Positions 1-9,624 of a DNA stretch of 29,225 nucleotides are shown in pieces. The stretch is from NCBI GenBank assembly GCA_028565635.1, contig JAOXYB010035727.1, forward strand, positions 1-29,225. Direction: 5' to 3'. How positions within the stretch are numbered: position 1 is the stretch's first letter; each line of letters starts with the position of its first letter. Under the pieces are notes generated by a model. That model had not been told where the DNA came from. It saw only the letters and a program-made list of their open reading frames with translations, and searched no databases. Made by a program: the position numbers and the translations under genes. The DNA comes from Phoronis ovalis. Taxonomy: Eukaryota; Phoronida; Phoronidae.

Positions 1-99
1 TACATACAAAGATGGCTTTACAACTACAGAAACTATATCATATGATGGGCATCTGTCTGCACCCGCAGACCTCTTGTCTTAATTATACATTAATTTTAG

Positions 100-1604
100 G
101 TGAGAAGATGATGAGTCTTCTTTGGTATTATCGTCCTGAACATACTGAAACTGGACGGCTTCCACATTATGTTCCCGAGGAATTGCATGCATCTAAGCAC
201 TGGGATGAAAATAGTGTGGCATGCATTGACGACAGAGCATATGTGCTCACTTGTAATGAATTTGCAAGGTACAGTACATAGACGAGAATTAAAGACATGT
301 TTGTTAATGTTTATTATTAATTAATATTAAAATAATTAGATTTAATTCTATTTCCGAACACTATTTTACGGTATCGGCCGGCATCATGAGGTGATACAGT
401 CACAAGTACATGTTATGTAAGACATGGGTGTGTTATTGCCCACGCCGGCGTGATATTGTTCAAGCAATTTTGAAATCGATCAAAAATCAGCTTTTTTTCA
501 ACTGCGGAAAATGTTTACCTTCACTGCAGATATGAGGGTGTTATTGCCCATGCTGGGGTGATATTCTTCAAGCAATTCTGTACTCTAAATATGCTTCTTA
601 AATCTTCAGTTTTTGTCACTTGTATGCAGCCACGATACACTGACATGACATACTATTCAATTTTCAGTTGAAAAAAAACAGCGAATGTTTTCTGCTCCTG
701 TCACAAATCGTCAGCTGCATGACGTCTTCTTTGAAAGTTTCGGCCCTCATTCCAGAACTCATTCAGATGCTGGAGTTGATCAGCTCCAGTTAGTCACAGG
801 GTTGCCACTTGTTATTTCTCTGCATCCATAACCATGTTGATACTGCTTCAGCTGATGTTATTGTTGACTTCATATTGTTAAAATGTAGCAAGGAAGCTAT
901 GTGGCCCTCTTGGGTCTCTTATTTTTCCAAGCTTTATTATCCTCTTGGTCTATGCAGAGCGGGGGGGTGTAGCATCTGTCCAGTCCATGATCCATACTGC
1001 GGTATATAACTTAACTTGTTGAACTAAATCCCTTTATCTAGCGATAATAGCTTCAATTTCTATGAGATCAACTTCATTTTTTTATGCTAAGGTGGATCAA
1101 GTAACTCGCGGCCATATTTTTTCTGGAGATAAGTTATTTCAGTGCCCATATCTTGAAAACTCCAATAGATAGAGACACTGCTGCAAGTACAGTGTCTTAG
1201 TGATGAATGTACTTCTGCTGAGCATCTTACCTTGATAAGCATATGGCCTTACTGAATATTTTTTGTTTTTTTGCAAACTAACATTCCTTTATTGAGATGA
1301 CCCCTAATGTGTGCAGGTTCACTGTGATTTTATCTGCCATTTAAAATATACAGCAAGGGGATTAGTGTTTCGTGCAAACACCTTGTTTGACTTTTAATTG
1401 AATGTTATAATTTTCAGATACAAAGCCGAACAGAAGCGATTGAATGACAATTTTCCGCTGAGGACTTCAATCGTACCAGAACCAACACAGCCGTATAACA
1501 AAGCCCAGAAATTACCCGGCAAAGACATACATCAGGAAAATGTGTTTCTATGTAGATCAGTTTATGACTTCCGGCAAAAGAGAATACTTAAAAACCCGTC
1601 ATAA
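100..1604 (+). CDS. BAHD1: BAHD1-like BAH-domain protein, last two coding exons (5' part lies outside the window)
   Basis: Two exons are visible, 100-268 and 1418-1604. The first follows an acceptor at 97-99 and ends in the donor CAAG|gtacag. The second follows ttttcag at 1411-1417. The join is in phase 2 (AG+A = Arg) and the stop is TAA at 1602-1604. The encoded segment contains MMSLLWYYRPEHTETGR, then HWDENSVACIDDRAYVLT, and after the join EFARYKAEQKRL and ENVFLCRSVYDFRQKRILKN. These match what I know of the C-terminal BAH domain of vertebrate BAHD1, including the closing VYDFR..RILKNP tail. BAHD1 is a nuclear heterochromatin-associated repressor that reads H3K27me3 through its BAH domain. 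The N-terminal part lies left of the window. The neighbouring gene converges on it. The family call is strong; strict orthology to BAHD1 rather than a related BAH protein is inferred. Confidence 0.9.
424..580. repeat. Degenerate direct repeat in the BAHD1-like last intron
   Basis: Two 49-bp copies, 424-472 and 532-580, differ at about seven positions. Both contain GTTATTGCCCA followed by GTGATATT and TTCAAGCAATT. They lie about 60 bp apart inside the intron between the two coding exons. Function is unknown. The remaining intron sequence (581-1417) shows nothing recognisable apart from short open frames with no similarity to a known family. Confidence 0.7.
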
Positions 1605-1754
1605 TCTGCAATTGTGCGAGTTGTACTTAGTACTTGCTACAGAGACGGATAACATACACATAGGATAAATTTGCGTATAACTTTGTGTAGTAAATTCTTG
1701 TGATTAATCCTATTTACTCTTATTCAAAGCTTAAAAGACTTTAAGACTAATACT

Positions 1755-1760
1755 AATAAA
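1755..1760 (+). promoter_or_regulatory. Candidate poly(A) signal of the BAHD1-like gene
   Basis: AATAAA lies about 150 bp after the stop codon. Further AATAAA copies follow near 1780, at 1953-1958 and around 2720-2730, so the 3' end cannot be fixed from sequence alone. Confidence 0.45.
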
Positions 1761-1877
1761 ACCGAGAAAAGATTAAAAAATAAAAACATATTTAGCAATC
1801 CACACAAGTCATATGAAAAAATTGCATTTGTTTCTAGTAAGCAAAGGTCTTCAAATCAAGGAGAGGCTTCAATTAGG

Positions 1878-1917
1878 ATAATTTTCAGATACAAAGCCGA
1901 ACAGAAGCGATTGAATG
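1878..1917 (+). repeat. Exact 40-bp duplicate of the BAHD1-like last-exon 5' edge
   Basis: This stretch is identical to 1407-1446. It contains the end of the intron (ATAATTTTCAG) plus the first 29 bases of the last coding exon. After the copy the frame continues for a few codons to a TAA at 1923-1925. If the 268 donor spliced to the acceptor ending at 1888, the protein would end RYKAEQKRLNVE and lose the rest of its C-terminus. The copy sits about 470 bp downstream in the 3' flank. Confidence 0.9.
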
Positions 1918-1925
1918 TTGAATAA

Positions 1926-3443
1926 TCTGTGATTATCTGTAAGTACAAGAAAAATAAATGTTATTGTCAATGTTTTAACCTAGACAAGTATATTACTATT
2001 AGCTGAGATATATAGTGTTGGTGCATTAGGTTTCATCATTTGACAAAGCAAACTAAATAAGATTACTTGTTTTAGGGAATGTTGTTAGAGAATAACCAAA
2101 GTCATGAAACTGTGATTACTATTACTCAAAATCTTGCTGTAATATTTTGAGTGTATATGTGCAAATTTAGTTGTTTCTTTTGCATCATCTGAAGATTTTA
2201 CAATTTATTTCCTGTTACATAACTTACCTACAGTTTGATACACACTTGTTCAAAGGTGTGTATGGCTTTAACAGAATGTGTTGTGCCGGGTGGTTAATTT
2301 AAACACAGCTGTTAATTTGACGATGCGACTTTTATATAAAATGGATTTTGGTAGAATATATTGTACCTAGCAGCTGCATAATTTTTGTAAAATTAGAGGT
2401 GATAATAGCTTGTTAAGTCCAACTTAGGAAGTGCATCTTCTAATTGATGACTACTGATATTGTTCACAAAATTAATTATTTATTGCCTCACATAACTTAT
2501 TAATATGATTAATTAAGTTGATTTATGAAATCAACATGTTTATGTTTTAATTTTATTAAAGGTAACACTTTTGGTCACCTCTTTATTGCTGTGCTATTGT
2601 CAGTTGAATCTTGTTACAGAAAATTAACCAAGGTTGGCATATCCCAATGTCACTGTTTTATGTAGCTTAAGTTGTATTATTGATATACATTTAGTTCTGA
2701 ATGTAGCTGAAAGTATATTAATAAATAAATGAATGTAGTCTTTACAGCTGTCTTGATTAGGAATTTTACAGTCTTGAAGCAGTTTTGCTGTGCATTAAGT
2801 TATTACACTGTTAGTAGCTGTATCCATTTTTAAGATAATTAAATTGCCTGGTTTTGTTACCGAGGTAGAAACTATTATGAAGTACATAAAAAGCAACAAA
2901 TTGTGAACAAAAAATTGTTTTACTTGTAACTGTATACCAAAAATATAAATAAATAAGCATCTATGTCAATTGAATCATCTATGACTAGCCAACTTTTGGT
3001 CCAACCTGTATGAGTTACATGTATATGTCCCTTAGACACTATTTACACAGTCAATGGGATGAGAGACACATTTAAATGAAGTGCAGTTGCTCGTTCAATG
3101 TCTGAAGACGTTGCTAACTGTATGAACCTTGGAGGTGTACACAAAAAAACATTTCCACAAAATGGCATATTGCTGGCGGTTACACTGGCATATAAACAGT
3201 ACCATGTTCACAGTAATTCAGTAATTGGTTCTCCTTTTAGAAACTGCACTGCTCATGTTGGAGAAGAAGACTAAATCTATCCAGTATGGTTACTGGCAGT
3301 GAAATACTAAATGGGAAACATCATGATAAGTATGCCTTCCATTACCATAAATAAACTATAAATTAGAAAATATTGCGTTTCCCAGATTGTTTGCATCTCC
3401 CTCAGTAATGGTTGTACTTGATACAGAGAAAGTATTCTCTAAG
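1926..3443. other. Gene-free spacer between convergent genes
   Basis: AT-rich sequence between the BAHD1-like gene and the 3' end of SLC30A6. It holds several AATAAA motifs (2720-2730 and near 2945-2953 on the + strand). I see no open frame with family similarity and no RNA gene. It probably contains 3' UTR sequence of one or both flanking genes. Confidence 0.5.
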
Positions 3444-3449
3444 TTTATT
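3444..3449 (-). promoter_or_regulatory. Candidate poly(A) signal of SLC30A6
   Basis: TTTATT on the + strand reads AATAAA on the gene strand, about 70 bp after the stop codon. This is the nearest good signal. Confidence 0.5.
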
Positions 3450-3518
3450 GTTCCACATACAAGAAAGACACACAAAACCTTTTTTACTTGCAACAAGACA
3501 CATTGAGTGAATAACATA

Positions 3519-6500
3519 TTAATGTGAGTGATGAGAATGAGAATTGTCTGTTATGTATCCAACAGAACTTCCTCCTAATAATTGCTTCATGTCATGTTGA
3601 TACTGTGTCCTATTAGGTATAGAATTTGTAGCAGCAAAATTACTTACTCCAGCTGGTCTCAGTCCTGGAGTGTTTAAAGAATTAACTTGAGCACCGTAAA
3701 AATTAGTTGTTCCATTTTCTGTACTAGAACTATACATTGGATTATTTAAGTAACTTGTAGCAATATTTATGTCCCCATGCGAATGGAAAGTCTTTGGTAC
3801 GGGTGAAGATATGGGACTTCTTATATTTGGTGGTGAGACTGAATGATTTGCTATAATTTGATACGCTGAGGCTCTTGACCAATCATCTTTGAATATTTGC
3901 ACGGTTAATATATTAACAAGGTTACTTAACCGGTTACTAACATGAGCTAACACCATCTGCTCATTAGCATCTCGTCTGATTCTAACATGAAGTGATCCAG
4001 CCTGAAAGGATACAATGAAAGGATAACATTAATTCTCAGTGACTACAGTTTTTTACACACATTTAATGGCACCAATAGTCACAAATCCAAACCTTCCCAT
4101 AATTACGTTCTGTGAATGATGAATCGTGCAGTTATTTTTCGCTTGATTCCAACACAAAGAAATGGTGTGGCGGGTTAATGAGCGCCACCTATCCCACTTC
4201 ATATAGTGTGTCCAAAACTGTTAACGTTCCAATCTTACTAGTTTGCATTACTTCACAAATATACTGAGTAGATTCTCAAGACGGGTCTTGGTCTATGATT
4301 TAAAAATAAACTGAAATAAATTATATGCTGTACACTTTAAAATATAACAGAGTTATAAAAGTTTAGATGTTTAATAGGAATCAACCTAGTTGAACCTACC
4401 AAAACTCCGAAAGACAAGTTCCAGAAATGTTCATGGCGAAATTCTAGTACGCCATCTAGTGTGGATGCTTCTCTCAAACATTTATCAAGCTGGCCAATTA
4501 TATGTGAAGGTGTGGTCTGAAAATTAATCATACCATGAGACACTTATCAAGATATGTCAAAATAAACAATCAGATACTACATTAATACTTGTAACATCTG
4601 TTGGTTTGTAAAAACTAAGTACTGAAATGTATTATTAAACAAATTTCATGTATTTGTGTGATTGTATTTGTGTGATTGTATTTGTGTTACACTGAATTCA
4701 TAAAATATGGATGGCTACTGAAGTCCTACTTCATGCTATCGTATCACGTTTTTAAATTGCAAGTTGGTATCCATGCAAAGCTTACTTGTAAAAGAATTTT
4801 CCCACTGTATATACTCATAGGAAACATTGTACCCCAAGTCATTGCTGCTATACAAACTGCAGCTAAAGTGTCTGCAGCATGATACTCTCTGAAAATAAAT
4901 AAAACCCATAAAATTCAACATAAAAATGACACTCTGATTTTGTTGCAGAAAATAATGCACACAAATTATTTTATTAAAGTCATGTCTCAAGAGGATTACA
5001 ATAATATTTGTTAACATCGGTTAAACTGCTAGTAAAAGACATCTACAGGTATTCACCTCATATCTATGGCAATATGGACTCCTAATACAAAAAGTGTGGC
5101 TGCAAAACCTATCAAGGCGAGTGGGTTGATTCTTGGTAGAAGCACCTTGCTTAATCCAGGCACTATATGACATAAACTGAAAACATGAAATGACACATTT
5201 AATGTATTATTCTTAGCATTCTGATTGAACCACTATCACTTTTAGACGTAGTATGTGAATCTAAGTAAACTTATCTGTGTTGCGCTTCATTGCTTTTTAT
5301 ATTTCTACATACAAAAATTAACAAAGCATAACGCAACACATAAGTTTACTTATTTGCATGTATGAAGAAGCAGAGAAAATACTCATATTTTAGCATCACA
5401 TTTAAGCAATTGCAGAAGTTCAATTCTTTTCATTGATTTCAACAAAACATTCTACTACTAACCGTAACATAATCTGTTTTTTTCAGCAGCTGAGTTTAAC
5501 TATGTATCAGGAGCTGATAGTGACTGTCTATAATAATCATAAAACCTGGTTTAAGCTCCTCACCTTTCACTCATATCGGCTACATGTTCTTGCAGCCAGC
5601 TGGAGCTAGATGCATCTACCACATGTTGAATGGCTTTATTGTTAATACTGTATGTTACTACCATATGAATGATGAAAGCCAGACACATTCCAAAGAGAAG
5701 TCGACCCCTGTAGAAGAGAGAAAAACATGAAGCACTATTATGTAAATTCTATTTCCAACATCTATCTCACATCAAAATGTTGCAATGCATACATAAAGAT
5801 TGAAATTAGCAGCAAATATCATAAAAGGTGTATTTAGCTCTGAGTAAACAATATAGGTCTGAGTAAACAACATCAATTTGTTGTAATAGGGACTTGTATG
5901 CTTTTGTGTGTATACAATTAAAATAATTATCTAAATGTTTCATAAAATGTTTATCTTTCTTTGTCATTAGCAAGTGTTTGCTACTAGAAAACTGACACTA
6001 AACAACTTCTTACGTATGAATTTCCTGGGGTTCCAATAATCTTTCAACACTAAAAAAAACACAACAAAAACAAGTTAGCTGAAAATGATCGCACACTACT
6101 TCTTACCTTACGGATGGAGCAAATTGTGGCTTCACTATGCTTTTGTTTGTCAAATTTTCATGAATATGTAAAACTGAACTTAGAAAAGTAGACTACATAC
6201 ACTGTTGTAATAAATTCATTGATGAGTCCACAATTTAAAGTGCAACATTGTTGTTCAAATACTTAAGTTCTCTCAAATTGTCTTTGATAAAATACCATTA
6301 AAAGTAACACAAATTTTCCCTGTGAATTATGATTACAATATAAATAGATACAGTTAGCATCATCCACTTCAAAGATTACCTTTCTTTTAATATAAATAAA
6401 GCACCCAACTGTGCTAACATTGTGCTTGAGAATACGGCTAATACCTCTAGTCTTTCATACCTGAAATAAAATATATTTGGTAAAATCATTTGCAGACACA

Positions 6501-9008
6501 TTTTTTCATATGTACTCCCAGCTCTTACTTCACGTTTTAATAATATGCTGCAGTCATGGTATGTAGAATTTAGGACCCAATACGAAAGGATAAGACACCA
6601 GGCGGAATTCCGTTGCAGCTACGTTACAATATACTGAGACTAGTATGATCCTATGTATAGCAGAAGAAATGGCTGAGTTGGGAGAATGTAGGCTTTAGAT
6701 CTAAAGGTCTGGTTCAATCACAGTTTTTGTCAATTTGTTTTTCAAATTCCTTTATCAACATGACATTCTTACTTTTTTATTCTCCTTTATATTTTTTGAA
6801 TCCAAGATGGCTGCCATATACTTATCCCCCGTGCAACACTACACATTCTAGTTTAGTACTACTGACAACTGTATATACATATGCATCAATAAGATATTGA
6901 AACAACAATGAAATATTCCAACAAGTAGATTTAACTAACTTCATACCCATCACTTACCCGAAGGAAAATATAGCCACAGGTCTTTGCATTTGTACCCACA
7001 ATGATAGTATGCATGTAAGTAAACTACAAAACAAAACAAAAACAGTACTTATTTGCCCTATTGCCCAGTGTGCAGCTCAAGTTCTTGTCATATTATCAAG
7101 TGTTAAACTCACAATATTGTTTAACTAAGACCAAATAATAAACACCCACACATACACAATACTAATATGAATATTTCCTTGACCTGTCTGATACTAAAAT
7201 GTTTTTTTATTTTCATGCACCAAATTTGGAGCATTTTGCCTTGTCTAGTATAGAAGCAGATCTTGGAGTTTGAGCAAAAAAGTATCCCTAACATGTAAAG
7301 ATAAATTTAAAAAAAACATACCTAAATATATCAAATAATGTGACATATGTCAGTGCTGTGAGAGCTGAAAAATACAATTATATACAAATATTAGACACAC
7401 TTAAGAAAAGTAATAAGCCCCAGGGGGGAAAAATTAATGAGTTTGATTAAGCTGTATAAGTACTTTCAAAAGTAATGAAACATACCTATCTCAGCAATCA
7501 AAGGATTATGATCTAAATCCATTTCACAAATATCATAACTTCTCTGCTGCATAAAGATCCATGAGATAAGTACTACTACCACATTATTATTTAAACTACA
7601 TATATACTATACTCAACATACATACCCATGCTACCTGTTGAATGACACCAAATTAGGAGGATAAAAGTGCACATAACATTCAATAACAGAAGAATGAAAA
7701 TTCTTTTTGCCTGAAATTATGAAAAGTCTGTTATTTTACAATTATTAGCCAACAGAATATTGCTTTACAAGTACTATTTAAAAATAATGAATTATTTAAC
7801 ATGTCTGAAAATAAAAAAAAAATGAGAAGAATTATAGTTGGAGATAATTGCCCTTTAAGAAACACAATTATGATACCTTTGGTTCTAATATGATTGAATT
7901 TATTTCTCGCAGTAATGTTGATAAAAATGATTTCTTGCTGCTGGTAAATGGGTGAATGATGCCATCCATCGACTTCGATGCACTAGAACTTCTCTGTCGA
8001 AGATCTATAAAAAACAAGACAGAGATCAACAATGCTGTTATAGACAATGAGCAAGGTGTTGTAAATAAGAGCATGGACTATATATATAGTATGTATATGG
8101 ATATTCCTGGCTACATGACCTCATTATGCCTATGGCTTGCCTTCAGCGGAGTCATTGGGTTATGGCCCAAAGCAGTGCAAAAAAAACTGCTGAAGTTTTT
8201 CCATCCAATTTTTGGTGTCTTTTGTAGTCTAGGGCATGAGCTCAGTCTTGGAAGAAAAAATTTTACTAGTTGAAAAACTTCAACAGCTTTTAACACTATT
8301 TGGGCCATGACCCAAGCAAGCCATACGTGGGTCTGTGTAGCCAGGACTATGCCCGGGGGCTAATACTGAGGGGGTAGGGGGTACCCCCAAGGTACAATGC
8401 TCGCACTTAAAAATCGGCAATGCTCGCAGCTCCCACTTAACAAGAAAAATTGACAACCAAAAAAAAACGGTCGCCAAAAAAATCGACAACCAAAAAAAAA
8501 AACGTCCTCAAAACAAAATAGTACACTAAATTAAAAAAATATGCAGAGTAATGTTCGCCAAAAGAGACAATGCTCGCTGCTTGCACTTAACAGACCAAGG
8601 CAATGCTCGCTACTCGCATTTTAATAACACACCAAATGCTTGCTGCTCGCGATACCCCCTAATAGTAATACTATAAATACTAATAGTAATAGTACATTTT
8701 ACATCTGGATAGATACATTTAGTCTATAGTCTATACCGGTACATAACTTTTGAATTGGACTCTGAACTAGGAGTCTATGTATATAATGATATTCACTTTT
8801 CAAATTGTGTCTATTGATTGACGCATTTACATTGACAAGATCGGAATTTAAAAAAACACTACAATTACAAACATTGAAACAATTAGAACAGCCGCCGGCT
8901 TTCGGTTCCACTAAACTTACCAGTATTTAGGTCAACTTCATTCATTTCCACCATATTCACTGTTGCCGTACCAGTCTGGAATCTTGACTGAATGTTCTGC
9001 GATGACAT
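3519..9008 (-). CDS. SLC30A6: Zinc transporter ZnT6 (SLC30A6), complete, 12 coding exons
   Basis: Coding exons on the minus strand: 9008-8921, 8004-7877, 7710-7626, 7364-7322, 7023-6958, 6460-6380, 6049-6014, 5707-5564, 5176-5057, 4888-4786, 4516-4400, 4001-3519. All have GT..AG introns and consistent phases, giving 1494 nt and 497 residues. ZnT6 is a cation diffusion facilitator family member that pairs with ZnT5 to load zinc into enzymes of the early secretory pathway. Family signatures are LLREINSIILEPK before TM1, TFILLIWCHST (TM1), YERLEVLAVFSSTMLAQLG (TM3), SSWLQEHVADMSESLC, GTMFPMSIYSGK (TM6), and STLDGVLEFRHEHFW with VHVRIRRDANEQMVLAHV-like sequence in the cytosolic domain. The TM2 and TM5 metal-site histidines are replaced (Val108 and Tyr266 at the HxxxD positions, Asp112 and Asp270 kept), as in known non-transporting ZnT6 subunits. 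The C-terminus is histidine-rich (HSHHSH). The start is the first ATG in exon 1; the N-terminus is poorly conserved. Confidence 0.95.
5263..5351. repeat. Imperfect inverted repeat in an SLC30A6 intron
   Basis: The left arm begins AAGTAAACTTAT at 5263. The right arm ends ATAAGTTTACTT at 5351. The arms run inward through GTGTTGCG and CGCAACAC and on to GCTTT/AAAGC, roughly 30 bp each with small gaps and a loop of about 25 bp. It could be a short foldback insertion. No clear target duplication was seen. Confidence 0.65.
6660..6728 (+). pseudogene. tRNA-Phe-like relic or head of a tRNA-derived SINE
   Basis: It has a perfect A-box-like TGGCTGAGTTGG at 6670-6681, an anticodon-arm segment TTTAGATCTAAAGGTC, and a B-box-like GGTTCAATCAC at 6711-6721, followed by a T5 run at 6724-6728. 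The order and wording resemble eukaryotic tRNA-Phe (AGCTCAGTTGGGAGAGC..AGATCTAAAGGTC..GGTTCAATCCC). Stems are incomplete and the anticodon position reads TTA rather than GAA, so it is not a working tRNA. It lies antisense within an SLC30A6 intron. It could equally be a single pseudo-tRNA. Confidence 0.6.
7486..7552 (-). other. Possible alternative 5' exon (or poison exon) of SLC30A6
   Basis: An exon-like segment lies between coding exons 3 and 4. It has an ATG at 7552-7550, an open frame of 22 codons (ends DLDHNPLIAEI) and a good donor G|gtatgt at 7486/7485. Its phase joins exactly in frame to exon 4 (..AEI-ALTALTYV). It also has an acceptor-like tatgcag at its 5' edge. If included after exon 3 it would bring an early stop, because 61 nt is not a multiple of three. 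As a first exon it would give a product lacking the N-terminus and TM1. No homology supports it. Confidence 0.35.
8337..8660. repeat. Low-complexity and short-repeat block in SLC30A6 intron 1
   Basis: CAATGCTCGC recurs at 8395, 8418, 8568 and 8601, with a diverged copy near 8635, often followed by GCACTTAA. Between these are A-rich GACAACCAAAAAAA stretches near 8451 and 8488. A GGGGGTAGGGGGTACCCCC run sits near 8370. It looks like remnants of a dispersed repeat. No coding content is recognised. Confidence 0.6.
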
Positions 9009-9624
9009 CGTGTTCAAATAATTGTCAACATATCTTATAAACTAAATAACTGCAACGTGGAAAATAAAATTCTATTTCTTTTCCGCCATATTTGGAATTT
9101 TACATTTGTATCGGAACAGCTAATTGGATTGAGTATTTTTCTTAAGCCAATGAAACTTCGCGTTTCTGGTTGTTACGTTTAGTGCATGCGCACAAGTAAT
9201 GTGTGATGGAAGTGCGGAAAGTGAATAGATCCAAACTATCTATCCTACTGAAATGTTTAAGTGTTTGGTTCCAGTTCATAAAAGGCGAGGCTCGTGTTGA
9301 CATTAAATTACTCAAGTGTTTGCTCATGTGACGAGGCAGATGTGAAGGACCTATAACTCTCTAAATTATAAGAAGACAAACATTCAAAATAGCCACGGTC
9401 CAAGCACTGTTTGGAACATGGTTTGTCATATATATGAATGAACGGAGTATTAAAGCCAGAGAGACAATCTTTATTTATGTCGTTTGTCGTCATTACAGGC
9501 AAATAATGGTGCTAAAATAACTTGTCAAGTTGATTAAATGCATTCAAAAAAGAATGTTATGTAACAGTTTTTCTTTTCAGTTGCTTAATTCCCATGAGAA
9601 TTTTTAAGAAAAGGACCGAGTATT
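9009..9624. promoter_or_regulatory. Probable divergent promoter region between SLC30A6 and CEBPZOS
   Basis: Only about 615 bp separate the two start codons, and the genes point away from each other. CCGCCATATTT at 9083-9093 reads AAATATGGCGG in the SLC30A6 direction. This fits the YY1 core AAnATGGCGG often found near housekeeping start sites, and lies about 75 bp upstream of the SLC30A6 ATG. An acceptor-like ttcttttcag ends at 9580, so CEBPZOS may have a separate 5' UTR exon within this interval. A short upstream ATG at 9594 opens a 21-codon frame that overlaps the CEBPZOS start. Confidence 0.5.

Noticed and set aside
4736-5017. 93-codon minus-strand frame beside an SLC30A6 exon
   Set aside because: It reads the exon at 4786-4888 in another frame; the true frame is set by splice phase and ZnT6 similarity.
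7956-8273. 105-codon plus-strand open frame
   Set aside because: It is antisense to SLC30A6 coding exon 2 and runs into its intron; no family similarity.
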